Shown here: positions 54,302-64,000 of the stretch, piece by piece
How positions within the stretch are numbered: the first letter of the stretch is position 1
Layout of the letters: each line of letters opens with the position of its first letter
Source of the DNA: Siphonodentalium dalli
Taxonomy: Eukaryota > Mollusca > Scaphopoda > Gadilida > Siphonodentaliidae
Length of the DNA: 64,000 nucleotides
Reading direction: 5' to 3'
NCBI GenBank assembly: GCA_032622095.1
Contig: CP136064.1
Coordinates: forward strand, 257,217,863 to 257,281,862
The notes under the pieces: generated by a model
Told to the model about the DNA's origin: nothing
The model's input: only the letters and a program-made list of their open reading frames with translations
The model's database searches: none
Program-made: the position numbers and the translations under genes

Positions 54302-54518
54302 TACAGTAATGCCCTAATTAATCGACTCCATAACCACAGCAGAATTATGGGTAACTTTTCAGGATTTTGTCGGAAATATGGCTTGTTGCCATTCATCGGA
54401 AAGCTCTCGAGGAGAGCTTTCCGATGAATGGCAACAAGCCATATTTCCGACTAAATCCTGAAAAGTTACCCATAATTCTGCTGTGGTTATGGAGTCGATT
54501 AATTAGGGCATTACTGTA
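54302..54518. mobile_element. I-family fold-back MITE (I10), full
   Basis: TA both ends, arms meeting at AAGCTCTCGAGGAGAGCTTT; nearly perfect 217 bp palindrome. Confidence 0.96.
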
Positions 54519-55050
54519 TTCTTGTTGACATTGTCACCAGAAAGATGATATACATTACGTCAACGATCCGTTTTGGGTGATATGCCCTGATCATTACTTG
54601 TTATTCGTCAGACTAATATTACAATAAAGGTAGCTATAGTATCAATGAAGATGACAGTAATGGACACAACAGTGTAGAATAAATACAGTACACAACTTAA
54701 ATCATAATCTGGAATCTTTTATCAAACTCATTGCAGATGGCGCATAGTTTTCGGCTTTCGCGAAATATATCCTTTCGCAATCCAAAATTCATTCGATAAA
54801 AAATTCCCGAATAAGATTACTGAGAGAGTATATCATATAAAACTGCTCAAAGTTTATTTTCTTCTAAAATCATTTTCACCAGAAAATGATGTAAAGTTAT
54901 ATTACATAATTATCAACTGTTTGTTTGTTTATGAGACACGTTCCTCTCCAGGAGACTAAGTTACATAGAGTAAATTGAATTTCATTGTCCCAATTCTCAT
55001 CAATACTCAACCAACAAAAGATCATTATCTGTGAGTACTTGTGTCCTGTA
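54519..55050. other. No feature recognised
   Basis: A very short frame after a GCAG at 54736 (MAHSFRLSRNIS...) is too short and isolated to call. Confidence 0.45.
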
Positions 55051-55304
55051 CAAGCCTTGAAATAGTGTGTCTGTCATTTGCAGAATGAGGTCCCCAGAGG
55101 GTGAATTTAGTGATTCTACCCCGCATAGTGGGCTAGCATCACCAAATTCACCCTCTGGGAACCTCATTCTGCTGAGGTGTAAGCAGAATGAGGTCCCCAG
55201 AGGGTGAATTTGGTGATGCTAGCCCGCTATGCGGGGTAGCATCACTAAATTCACCCTCTGGGGACCTCATTCTGCAAATGACAGACACCCTATTTCAAGG
55301 CTTG
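55051..55304. mobile_element. A-family MITE (A10), full with target duplication
   Basis: CAAGCCTTGAAATAGTGTGT to CTATTTCAAGGCTTG; TGTCCTGTA lies on both sides (55042-55050 and 55305-55313). Nearly identical to the copy at 18506. Confidence 0.92.
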
Positions 55305-55773
55305 TGTCCTGTATGTTTTACCTATAGTTGACATATGATAACGGCTTTCAAATTTATCATGTGAAACATCTTCCAAATAAGGCGGCTCATCTATGACCGA
55401 GTGTCAATAGATGATTGTATGTTTATTGGTGATATGTATTCCTATTTGTATTTCTTCATGACCGACACTCAGCTGTCCTTTATGCACCAAGAGAATACAC
55501 ACCGTTACTTTTCATCAATAATTCTCTTCTATTCACCCGTGTAATACCCAAACAGGATAACGCTAATTACTCTGGACATCCAACATCATCAAGTTTAATA
55601 TCATTCTGTCATGCATGGTTGACATGGAATTGAATTTCCGTTAAGTGAACGCAGATAATTTTTTGGATGGATGAATTGAGTGTTCTTCAGAAGTGATATT
55701 TTATTCAAGTGCTTCATTATTACAAGTATATCATGATTTGAAGTAACGAAAATTTCATCTAAGGCTATTTTTT
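55305..55773. other. No feature recognised
   Basis: AT-rich, no exon or family repeat seen. Confidence 0.45.
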
Positions 55774-56052
55774 ATATGCCTGTTTTGAAAAAACAGGACG
55801 TATTATGTTTTGGTCTGTCCATCCGTCCATCTAGTCGTCTGTCCATCCATTCCCTTTTTTCATTTCTGGATGATAACTTTATTAGTAAATCTGAACTGAA
55901 TGATATGAAATTTGGTATGTGCGTTTACTAGCCCAATATACAGGTCAAGATCGAATTTGGGTTCCGCTCACCAATTTTCACCAGTTATGGCACTTTGTTG
56001 TAATTACCACGGGCATATTTTTCCACGCCCTAGCAATGCTCTTGTTTTTTTT
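55774..56052 (+). mobile_element. HINE-like element, single monomer
   Basis: Hairpin CCTGTTTTGAAAAAACAGG, GTCTGTCCATCCGTCCATCT tract, one monomer (GATATGAAATTTGGTATGTG, GCCCAATATACAGGTCAAGA), hairpin-like GGGCATATTTTTCCACGCCC, then AGCAATGCTCTTGTT. A compact example of the F/G architecture. Confidence 0.7.
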
Positions 56053-56196
56053 TGTTTACTGATTCCTCTTGTAATCAGCATTTTATTTCCCCCAATTCTA
56101 ATGGGCCGTATAGAAAAAACAAACACAGCAGTCATATTTATTGAGCATCAATGGGGCCAAAATATCATATGAAACTATTTCTGACAATAATTGGGA

Positions 56197-56423
56197 TCAA
56201 CCCTCTCATGACTGGAGCTTCCTGAACTTTTGTGAAAACCCTGTGCCAATGCATTCATTTTTGCCTTGCATATATAAGAGAATACAGTTACCTTACAATA
56301 TTTACCTTGACCTTGTAAGCCCATGCATTCTCTTATATGTGGGAGACTCACATATATAAGAGAATGCTCTGGCATCGGATATTTAATGTTGCACCAGTGC
56401 AGCTCCCGTTGTGAAAGGGTTGA
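56197..56423 (+). mobile_element. E-family MITE (E4)
   Basis: TCAACCCTCTCATGACTGGA to CCAGTGCAGCTCCCGTTGTG then AAAGGGTTGA. The terminal TTAA has become TCAA and TTGA. First hairpin partly lost. Confidence 0.75.
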
Positions 56424-56600
56424 CCTACCAGATATTCCCTTGTTCACCAATCAGAAATAGACTTTCTGAACATTGCAGCACTAGCTTACTTTGCTCAAAT
56501 TTTAACATATTCCCCGAGTCTAGCCTTCTTTCATGTCTATTACAGACTCGATCATTAACCATTTTGTCTAAAATTGATATGTATTACATTCAATTTCAAT

Positions 56601-56811
56601 TTAAAACATTGGAGCTTCCTGAAATTATGTGAAAACCCTGTGCCAATGCATTCTCTTATATATGCAAGTCTCCCATAGGGAGCCTCGCATAGATACCTTG
56701 TAAGCGATAGAATTATCTTATAAATGCGAGGCTCCCTATGGGAGACTCGCTTATATAAGAGAATGCACTTGCACATGATCTTTAATGCTGCGCCTGTCAT
56801 GAAAGGGTTAA
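56601..56811 (+). mobile_element. E-family MITE (E3)
   Basis: GGAGCTTCCTGAAATTATGT, hairpin with CTCCCATAGGGAGCC loop, spacer, inverted hairpin, CTGCGCCTGTCATGAAAGGG then TTAA. The final TTAA is shared with the D element that follows. Confidence 0.8.
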
Positions 56812-57003
56812 CCCTTTCAGTGCCAAGTCCAATTCCTTGATCATTTTTCAAATTTATTGATTATAATAATGTGATACATTGATGGAAAGAGCTCTTAGAG
56901 CTATTTCCATCAATGTATCACATTATTATATTCAATAAATTTGAAAAATGATCAAGGAAATATGGGTTGATACAAAAATCGGACTTGGCACTGAAAGGGT
57001 TAA
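56808..57003. mobile_element. D-family MITE (D3), full palindrome without cassette
   Basis: TTAACCCTTTCAGTGCCAAG to CTTGGCACTGAAAGGGTTAA; arms ATGTGATACATTGATGGAAA and complement meet at AGAGCTCTTAGAGCT. Shows the D-type ends around a different palindromic core. Confidence 0.9.
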
Positions 57004-57824
57004 TGACGAAATGACCTTCAATATGAAAGACGTTCTGTAATGGTTTACAGAATTAGCGAGGAACAGGTCTGTTTATTAGGGAGATGTAGGATGGTAAATT
57101 ACAAGGAGAAGTCATAAAGTCTCAAGTTCAATTACCGCCTACACATCAACGTTCTGTGACCTGATATTAACAATGAGTACCAATCAAATTATCATCAGCA
57201 ATGGTCTTTAATCCTTTAACGAGGCTGATACATGTTACCTCTGTTTTGATTGGCCATGCCATAGTGTGGGGGAAGGGTGTGGTGGTATTGGTTCCACTCT
57301 CAGGAAACACACAGAAAGACAGTCCAGCCTGACTATGCCACCCCCTCGAATACACAATACAATATAAAAAATATACTATGTATTAATATGTGTATATTGA
57401 AATTAAATATCCTATCCTGTCCTATCATATTCTTGCCAACAGCAATAGGGCCAAAAGTGCCCATTGACAGATTCTGAGCTTGTACCTCTGCTAAAATACA
57501 TGCTGCCATTTGGCCATAGGTATTGTGTAATAACAGAGAGGTCGCTTTTCCATAGTCATTTATTAGTAAAAAAATAGGCAATTTAACAGATTTCAGAGAG
57601 AAAAACATCTCTCTAGGTTGGTCTCTCTATTTTAAGGCACATTGATGACGCGGATAGTATTGGATTTCAGTCATTGACTACTATAATCTGAGATCGAGTT
57701 AGATCCACCCAGTTTTCAAATTTATCTATAAATTTTGACAAGACGTGACAATTTTGCACATGGCACAGCCATTATCGCAGCTGCCGATCTGATGGTGTGC
57801 CTTGCATAATGTCATCCCTGGACA
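57004..57824. other. No confirmed feature; possible - strand coding traces
   Basis: Two - strand open frames (57333-57608 and 57167-57355) contain less AT-biased stretches, for example NTYGQMAACILAEVQAQN, and possible splice sites (acceptor-like TGTGTTTCCTGAG, donor-like AGAG then GTAACA). I do not recognise a family, and the frames do not join convincingly. Confidence 0.3.
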
Positions 57825-58284
57825 TTAAAGGCCCACTTAAATTTTCGAACCCCAAGATAATTGCCATATGCCATATTATATACCATTTGAAAAAGGACGC
57901 TCAAAAACATTGTATTATCAACTTATTCGGTGTAATAAACTGTTAACTTGTTGAGATATCAACTTGGTTCTGTGATCAAGTTTCATTATTTTCAATTGAA
58001 GGGGAATAATTCTATATCATAAAATATAGAGTAATTCCCCTTCCATTGAAAATGTATTAATAGTTTGAATTCTGTTGCATTCTGGGAGCCATAACGGGGG
58101 AAATCTTTCTATGATTTTAGCCGTTTCAATTTCTCTATGGGCATCTTCTGAGACACAGACGTTTCAAATGGTGATGACTTATAGTATTTTAATCATATGG
58201 TATGGCATAGAATGTTATTAAAACTGTATATCAAGGCACTGTAAAAAAAATAATCTTTGACTCGAAAATTAAATGGGCATTTAA
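57825..58284. mobile_element. V element, TTAA-flanked, 460 bp
   Basis: TTAA plus AGGCCCACTTAAATTTTCGA at the left; the right end is the complement of ATGCCCATTTAATTTTCGAG before TTAA. Central palindrome GAAGGGGAATAATTCTATAT and complement at 58000-58046. No coding frame. Confidence 0.7.
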
Positions 58285-58522
58285 TTACACTATGTGGAGC
58301 TGAGATACAAAATTTATCCAGTATGTTTTAGGGGCGCATAGAAAATTCTTTTGCTCATGACATCAGTTTCAGAGCATGCTGATTGTGAATTTGTGACATC
58401 TCATTCATTGTCATCGATTCAACCATGATCCTCTCAGTATTCGGGATGCAGATGACAATATTGATACCCTGATGGATCTGAACTCTCGGCCACATTGAAG
58501 GGTTACCTTGGAGGTCAGCCGA

Positions 58523-58655
58523 TTAACCATTCCATGACTGGAGCATGTTGAAATTTTGCGAAAATCCTGTGCCAATGCATTCTCTTATATACATGTGTAT
58601 GTGAGTCTCCCGTTGAGAGCCTTGCATTTATAAGAGAATACTTTGGCCTAACAAT
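58523..58655 (+). mobile_element. E-family MITE, left half (E5)
   Basis: TTAACCATTCCATGACTGGA, CCTGTGCCAATGCATTCTCT, hairpin, then GGCCTAACAATGTTTAACTG; the right half is absent. Confidence 0.7.
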
Positions 58656-58717
58656 GTTTAACTGCAATTCTTCAGAAAGGCTACTTCTGATTGTGAACAA
58701 GGAAATACGTAGCTAGG

Positions 58718-58973
58718 TTAACCCTTTCTTGATGGTGCTGCATTAAAGATCCGATGCTGGTGTATTCTCTTATATATGTGAGTCTCCAATAGTGAGTCTT
58801 GCATATAGAAGAGAATACATTGGCCTAACAATATTTTCCTTGACCTTGTAAGCCGGTGCATTCTCTTATATATGTGAGGCTCCCTATGGGAAACTCGCAT
58901 ATATAAGATAATGCATTGACTTAGGGTTTTTAATGTTGCACCAGTGCAGCTCCATCATGAATCTCGGGGTTAA
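58718..58973 (-). mobile_element. E-family MITE (E6)
   Basis: TTAACCCTTTCTTGATGGTG, two hairpins separated by CCTTGACCTTGTAAGCC, and CCAGTGCAGCTCCATCATGA then GGGGTTAA. Confidence 0.8.
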
Positions 58974-59050
58974 TACCCTGTTGGATCTGAACCCTTGGTT
59001 GTATTATAAGGGTCAGAGGTCAGCCGACTAACCAACTGAGATGTAATCCA

Positions 59051-59665
59051 TTCTGATGTTTTACTTATCTACATGTACTCTTCAGATCTGCTTAGTTGGC
59101 TCAACTTCTATGGGTCACACCCCATTTAGAGGCTTGCTTGTGGCATTGAAGCCATAGCTAGCTATAATCCATTTCCATGTTTCACTTATCTATACTTCAG
59201 ATCTAGGGCACACCATTATATGATGGACACAAGCCTGCTAATAGTGTGTCTGCAGAATGAGGTTCCCAGAGAGTGAATTTAGTGACGCTATCCCTCATGT
59301 GGGCTAAAATCATCAAATTCACCTTCTGGGAACCTCATTCTGCTTAGGCCTCAACTGCTATGGTGACCTGTAGGATCAGATTTAAGTTCCCCAGTTGAAG
59401 TGGATGATGTTCACCCGTTAGTCACCTCGTTTATGCATTTTATCTTATTTACCCAGAAAGTGAATTTGTTGATGCTAGCCCACCATACATGATAGCATCA
59501 CTAAATTCACCCTCTGGGGACCTCATTCTGCAAATGACAGACACACTATTTCCAGAATTACTTTGCGGCATTGAAGGGTTAGCTCGGAGGTACTGAGCTG
59601 CAATCCATTTCGATGTTTCACTTATCTACTCTTCATATCTAGAGGACACAATTATATGATGGACA
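59051..59665 (+). repeat. W repeat units with inserted A element
   Basis: TTCACTTATCTACTCTTCAG, ATCTAGGGCACACNATTATA and TGATGGACA recur at about 59060, 59185 and 59615, each preceded by CTATAATCCATTTCCATGTT-like text: an old tandem of three units. Confidence 0.6.
59230..59555. mobile_element. A-family MITE (A11), reduced middle
   Basis: CAAGCCTGCTAATAGTGTGT, hairpin, GGCCTCAACTGCTATGGTGA, second hairpin, GACAGACACACTATTTCC; right terminus incomplete. Confidence 0.75.
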
Positions 59666-59881
59666 TACAGTAATGCTCTAATTAATCGACCTGTTAACCA
59701 AAGCAGAATTATGGGTAACTTTTCAGGATTTAGTCGGAAATATGGCTTGTTGCCATTCATCGGAAAGCTCTCGGGGAGAGCTTTCCGATGAATGGCAACA
59801 AGCCATATTTCCGACTAAATCCTGAAAGTTACCCATAATTCTGCTTTGGTTAAGAGGTCGATTAATTAGAGCATTACTGTA
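59666..59881. mobile_element. I-family fold-back MITE (I11), full
   Basis: TA both ends; arms meet at GAAAGCTCTCGGGGAGAGCT. Inserted in the W duplication, between GATGGACA and TTTGAAGACAACACTGCC. Confidence 0.95.
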
Positions 59882-60120
59882 TTTGAAGACAACACTGCCT
59901 TTTATCTAATGGTTCCACTAATCGCTGGTCTGATTATATTGAGACAATCCTTCTTTTATTCTCTGGTCAAACAAGACCGGTGGTCATCACATATTTATAA
60001 GAAAAGATAAAATTGATTATCAATAGGTGATAACAATGACTCGTCCATCCCCACCAATCCTGCAAATAGTGGGTTGTTATGAAGGGAACTGCTGTCATTT
60101 ACGCCCTTTATGTTTTTAAC
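59882..60120 (+). repeat. W duplication, copy 1
   Basis: AAGACAACACTGCC, TTCTCTGGTCAAACAAGACC, ATCAATAGGTGATAACAATG and ACTCGTCC match 62925-63100. About 75% alike by eye. Confidence 0.65.
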
Positions 60121-60131
60121 ATTAAAAGCAT

Positions 60132-60533
60132 TTAACCCTTTACCCAACAGAAGGGCCCTGTGCCAATGCATTCTCTTATATATGCGAGTCGACCATAGGT
60201 CGCCTCGCATATATAAGAGAATGCATTGGCTTAACACATTAAAAATTACAAAATTGTTAAAGAATGTAAGAAAAAATGGTAAAAAGTGTTTAAAAAACAG
60301 ATTTTTTTAAGGCCAATGCATTCTCTTATATATGCGAGGCGACCTATGGTCGACTCGCATATATAAGAGAATGCATTGGCACAGGGCATAACTGTAACCA
60401 TCACAATGTGGTCAATGAGCCGGTTCCAATGATATCTATATTTGTATGGTTCTAATGAGACAGACCGAAGATATTTTAGGCTGTTGAAGCTTTAATTGGC
60501 CGGTTTTGGCCGGTTTGTTGGGTAAAGGGTTAA
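60132..60533 (-). mobile_element. C-family piggyBac-like MITE (C9), inverted
   Basis: TTAA both ends; complete with two hairpins; immediately followed, head to head, by C10. Confidence 0.92.
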
Positions 60534-60914
60534 AAGCAACAAACCGGCCAAATAAAGCTTCAACAGCCTAAAATATCTTCGGTCTGTCTCAATAGAACCA
60601 TACAAATATGGATATCATTGGAACCGGCTCCTTGACCACATTGTGATAGTTACAGTTATGCCCTGTGCCAATGCATTCTCTTATATATGCGAGTCGACCA
60701 TAGGTCGCCTCGCATATATAAGAGAATGCATTGGCCTAAAACAAATTATTTTTTTAACACTTTTTACCATTTTTTCTTACATTCTTTAACAATTTTATAA
60801 TTTGTAATGTGTTAAGCCAATGCATTCTCTTATATATGCGAGGTGACCTATGGTCGACTCGCATATATAAGAGAATGCATTGGCACAGGGCCGTTCTGTT
60901 GGGTAAAGGGTTAA
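60534..60914 (+). mobile_element. C-family piggyBac-like MITE (C10), left end truncated
   Basis: Starts AAGCAACAAACCGGCCAAAT (about 14 terminal bases missing) and runs to GTTGGGTAAAGGGTTAA. With C9 it makes an inverted pair of roughly 780 bp joined at their long arms. Confidence 0.92.
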
Positions 60915-61233
60915 AGATGCTCTATCTCTTCCTTGCACCATTTCAAACAACAACAATAAAATTTCTATGAAATACACGCTTCCACTATTATACCCAAAAA
61001 CAGAAAAGAAACATCTGGCTGTTTTAATGTTGTGTCCTAAACATTATTTAAAAGATATTTCCATTCCAAAACATTCACTCATCACAGCTGAGCTGTGTAT
61101 TGTTATAAAAATAGCCACATTTTCTGTCCCAGTTCCTTACAATTGTTCTGTAGATGAAGTTTCAAACAGAAAAGGAGATCCTTTTTTATCACATAATTAA
61201 CCCACAAAATCAGCTTCATAATTATTGGTAAGA
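60915..61233. other. No feature recognised
   Basis: AT-rich, one 77-codon open frame without support. Confidence 0.45.
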
Positions 61234-61339
61234 CACACGTGCAGGGATGTGGCTAGAGGGTCTCCGCTGGGGGGGTGTCCACCTTGGGAATTTCCAACTG
61301 CACCCCCCCGCCCCCCTTGAGTCGCAATCACACCAACAC

Positions 61340-61505
61340 AACTTTTTGCATAATTCCATTTGCACCCCCCCCCCCCCCCCCCCCCCCTTGAGTCGGAATA
61401 ACACCGACAACTTTTTGCATAATTCCATTTGCACCCCCCCCCCCCCTTGAGTCGGAATTGTACCAACACAACTTTTTGCATATTTCCATTTGCACCCCCC
61501 CCCCC
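61340..61505. repeat. ~64 bp tandem with C runs, three units
   Basis: CAACTTTTTGCATAATTCCA, TTTGCACC, a C run, TTGAGTCGGAAT repeats at about 61338, 61408 and 61470. The poly-glycine - strand frames come from it. Confidence 0.85.
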
Positions 61506-61649
61506 CCTTGTACCTCATGCTCAGGCCTAATTTCCTATATATTCATAAGCCATGCTTCTATTTTCCCAGTATGAGAACATTAAGATATTTTAACAACTAG
61601 TGATCTAATTCCAGACAAATGCACACAGCTACCGACAACAGACCAGGAA

Positions 61650-62070
61650 ACACCGGGCCGACCATGGTTGTTCGGCCCGGTGTGAGAAAAATTTGAAAAC
61701 TATACAAGAAAATCGCAAATCCTAGCATCAAGACTGGCCTCAACTGAAGCTTTCGTAGTGTTGGAAATTTCAAACCTCATACTCCCCCTCAGGTTGGAAA
61801 ATTCTTCAACTGATGACCATTTATGTCTACAAGTTTGACCAAATGTAGCAAAATATTGTTTTGCTAAACTAATTAGCAGTTTTGTATTGGCCATGTGAAT
61901 GGGGCAATGACACACCGGGCCGACCATGGTTCGGCCCGGTGTACGAAAATTTTGAAATCTGAACAAGAAAATCGCAAAATCCTAACATCTAGACTAGCCT
62001 CAAGCCTTCCTACTGTTCGAAATTTCAAACCCTACACCCCCACTTAGGTTGGAAATTTTCCAACTGATGA
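61650..62070. repeat. Two ~260 bp units each with an ACACCGGGCCGA palindrome
   Basis: ACACCGGGCCGACCATGGTT then GTTCGGCCCGGTGT at 61650-61682, and the same with a two-base-shorter loop at 61912-61942. Each is followed by AACAAGAAAATCGCAAA- or ACAAGAAAATCGCAAATC-like text and TTGGAAATTTCAAACC/GGTTGGAAAATT motifs. Confidence 0.85.
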
Positions 62071-62472
62071 CAATTCCAATGACAATGTTGACCAATTGTA
62101 TGACAATATTGTTTTCTTAAATTAACTAGAAGTTTTTGACTGGCCACGGGGGAGAGACCAGGACACAAGCTTTCCAAGTGTTGGAAATTTCCAACCTGTC
62201 ACCCCCCTAAGGTTGGAAAATTTCCAACTGATGACCATTTCTGTCAAAAATTTTGACCAAAAATAGGAACATATGCAAATATTGGTCGAAAAACAATAAA
62301 TTCCCCCAATAAATTGTTTTATAATCAAACTACAAGAACATTTTCAACCTATTGTTGGTGTGAAATTTCGTTGTGGCAGGTATGAAATTTCCAACTATTG
62401 AAAATATAGCTCTCTGCTGGGGGGGTGAGACACCCCCCACACCCCCCCTCTAGCCACATCCCTGCACACGTG

Positions 62473-62924
62473 TAATATTAGCGCGTGCGATGATGTCACG
62501 CCATTATTTAAATGACTTGCGATTGCTGAAGTTTATTATTGATGTTTTCGATGAATACTTCGCGTTTATTTGATCATGTGATAAAAGGTATATCAAACTC
62601 GGTAAACCTCGGCTCAAATCGAATTTAGTGAACTCGGTTGATAAATTCCGTATAAAATAGAAACTCATGTGAGATCCTCTATTTCTGATTCTTTATTTTG
62701 TACATTTGCATTGTGGATGTGTTACTAATTGTAGTTAAGCAAATTTCTCTATCGTAACAACAATGTCTCTTTATTTTTCTGCCCACCCCCTCTTACTAGT
62801 TGAGACGAGGAAGGGCAACTGTCCGATACATGACTCTGAATGCGGGATGCACACCTGATGACGTATGTTCTATCTCCTATCCTCTTCCGATCTAAAGCAC
62901 ACACTTATGTTGTGAACACGATCG
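62473..62924. other. No confirmed feature
   Basis: Contains an acceptor-like CCCACCCCCTCTTACTAG at 62781-62798 and a donor-like GACGTATGT near 62863, but the intervening 21 codons resemble no protein I know and the segment overlaps the edge of the W duplication. Confidence 0.4.
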
Positions 62925-63165
62925 AAGACCAACACTGCCGTACAACTAATGATTCTACCCATCACTGGTCCGATTTAATTTACAATCCTGCCTTTTTATT
63001 GTCAAACAAAACGGATGGACATCACTTATTACGAGAGGATTATATTGGTAATCAATAGGTGATAACAATGACTCGTCCCTTACAAACAGGTTGGTCAGTC
63101 TTTTGTTGGACAAGCTGTCTTATTATGAAGGGAAGTCATTTTTGCCTGTATTTAAACCAGCAAAG
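62925..63165 (+). repeat. W duplication, copy 2
   Basis: AAGACCAACACTGCC, TGTCAAACAAAACGGATGGA, ATCAATAGGTGATAACAATG, ACTCGTCCCT and TTATGAAGGGAAGTCATTT match the copy at 59882-60120. Confidence 0.65.
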
Positions 63166-63238
63166 TTGATAGACTTCTCTGAATTTAGGCATCTTGTCTG
63201 GGTGCTCACACAAATATCATCCCTTCCTTTAACCTTTA

Positions 63239-63344
63239 GAGCTCTTTCCATCAATGTATCACATTATTATAATCAATAAATTTGAAAAATGATCAAGGAA
63301 ATATGGGTTGATACACAAATCGGTCTTGGCACTGAAAGGGTTAA
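63239..63344 (-). mobile_element. D-family MITE, right half (D4)
   Basis: GAGCTCTTTCCATCAATGTA, GATCAAGGAAATATGGGTTG, CTTGGCACTGAAAGGGTTAA: one arm of the D3-type palindrome. Confidence 0.8.
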
Positions 63345-63383
63345 TAAATTGGAAATTAGTCATTTTCTGTGTCAGAATAAGAG

Positions 63384-63844
63384 ACCAGGTCTGAGAATAA
63401 TGTGCCTGTCAGTTGCAGAATGAGGTCCCCAGAGGGTAAATTTAGTGACACTATCCCTCATAGCGAGCTAGCATCACTAAATTCACCCTCTGGGGACCTC
63501 ATTCTGCTTAATTAAGCCTCATCCTCTCTGGAAAGTTTCTTTATTATCAAATATATTTCTATAGAAACTTCTTCACATAGATTGATTCTATTTCTTTTTT
63601 ACTTTAGTTTCTCTATATCCCCAAATTGGCAGATGACACATTACATAATTAGGTTCCCAATGGGTGTACATCAGAATATTCACCATTTGGAAAATTCAAT
63701 CTGAGTCTTTGTCTCCCATAGGCATAGCATAATGATGCCATGCAGAATGAGGTCCCCAGAGGTGAATTTGGTTATGCTAGCCCGCTAAATTCACCCTCTG
63801 GGGACCTCATTCTGTAAATGACAGGCGCACTGAACTCAGACTTG
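63384..63844. mobile_element. A-family MITE, long form (A12)
   Basis: AGGTCTGAGAATAATGTGCC, hairpin, TTCCCAATGGGTGTACATCA, reduced second hairpin, GAACTCAGACTTG. Confidence 0.8.
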
Positions 63845-63855
63845 TTCTGACCAGG

Positions 63856-64000
63856 CCTGTAAATATGGTGGCGGACATTTGCAGAATGAGGTCCACAGAG
63901 GGGGGAATTTAGTGACGCTACACCACAGTGGGCTAACGTCACTAAATTCATCCTATGGGGATCTCATTCTGCATGGCCTTATGCATTGTGTTGTCTGCCA
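63856..64000. mobile_element. A-family MITE running off the window (A13)
   Basis: GCCTGTAAATATGGTGGCGG, one diverged hairpin, then GCATGGCCTTATGCATTGTG and TTGTCTGCCA at the window edge. Confidence 0.7.

Larger units (their letters stand above)
58440..59050 (-). mobile_element. tRNA-derived SINE fragments, split by E elements
   Basis: On the - strand 58975-59050 reads ATCTCAGTTGGTTAGTCGGC (A box) ... AAGGGTTCAGATCCAACAGG (B box-like); 58440-58530 gives GGTTAATCGGCTGACCTCCA ... GAGAGTTCAGATCCATCAGG. Two related tRNA-like heads with E insertions between them. Confidence 0.55.
61242..62464. mobile_element. hAT non-autonomous element, 1223 bp, perfect target duplication
   Basis: Ends CAGGGATGTGGCTAGAGGG and its complement CCCTCTAGCCACATCCCTG, flanked on both sides by CACACGTG (61234-61241 and 62465-62472). 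CAGGG(A/G)TG ends with an 8 bp duplication are diagnostic of hAT. Inside are three ~64 bp units with CTTTTTGCATAATTCCATTT and C runs (61340-61505), then two ~260 bp units each with a GGCCCGG palindrome. No transposase frame. Confidence 0.92.

Noticed and set aside
57167-57608. Two - strand frames with protein-like stretches
   Set aside because: No recognisable domain, ambiguous splice sites and no joined frame; kept only as a low-confidence note.
61197-61518. Glycine-rich - strand frames
   Set aside because: Poly(C) runs in a hAT internal tandem translate as glycine runs.
62799-62864. Exon-like segment with good polypyrimidine tract and donor
   Set aside because: The 21-residue translation does not match the expected next WRAP73 exon or any family I know, and the segment lies at the edge of a duplicated repeat.

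Overview
The window looks like a stretch of animal nuclear genome, AT-rich and loaded with repeats. I would guess a marine lophotrochozoan, most likely a mollusc. The only gene I recognise with confidence is WRAP73 (WDR8), a WD-repeat centrosome/spindle protein. Four consecutive internal exons lie on the + strand (1348-1420, 3393-3496, 4640-4726, 26573-26707). They share a continuous frame, have good splice sites, and read in the order known from vertebrate WRAP73. The first exons lie left of the window. I found no later WRAP73 exon in the remaining 37 kb, so the gene either has another very long intron or continues outside. Two further single-exon candidates are weaker. One is an open 70-codon exon on the - strand (20028-20237) inside the 21.8 kb WRAP73 intron. 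The other is a short + strand exon (43588-43642) reading like the conserved EVGPY region of the CD36/SCARB scavenger-receptor family.

Everything else that could be classified is repetitive and non-autonomous. No transposase, reverse transcriptase, tRNA, rRNA or CRISPR was seen, and no virus-like or LTR element. The longer open frames in the window (for example 248-745, 27437-28186 and 33957-34799) are by-products of tandem repeats whose period is, or nearly is, a multiple of three.

Repeat families, with letters used in the entries. A: palindromic CAAGCC MITEs with 8-10 bp target duplications. C, D and E: TTAACCCTT-ended, piggyBac-like MITEs. S: a TGTGACCCGCC-ended MITE. I: near-perfect fold-back TA elements of mariner type. 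F and G: Helentron/HINE-like elements with terminal hairpins, a (GTCY)n microsatellite and 145-175 bp tandem monomers. T: a 3.85 kb element with 25 bp inverted ends. One hAT element of 1.2 kb has a perfect 8 bp target duplication. J, V, Y and O: smaller TIR elements. P, R, U and W: unclassified dispersed or duplicated repeats. There are also tRNA-derived SINE fragments and several minisatellites and satellite-like arrays.

Layout: 1-4.7 kb, WRAP73 exons with MITE-filled introns and a GCACC minisatellite. 4.7-26.5 kb, one giant intron holding a degenerate tandem array (5.2-6.1), HINEs, the nested E/T/F complex (8.07-12.19), C-type MITEs and the - strand exon candidate. 26.6 kb, WRAP73 exon. 27.5-28.2 kb, a 30/42 bp minisatellite. 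33.6-35.0 kb, an exact 174 bp array in a HINE. 38.0-43.4 kb, a degenerate higher-order array invaded by a HINE and fold-back MITEs. 43.6 kb, the CD36-like exon candidate. 44-64 kb, more of the same families, a C/C inverted pair (60.1-60.9) and the hAT element (61.2-62.5).

The most interesting structural signal is modular. One palindromic cassette (two hairpins, an AT-rich spacer, and its own ends CCCTGTGCCAATGCATTC) is carried inside MITE families with unrelated termini. In two of them it sits between TA dinucleotides at the centre of the host palindrome.
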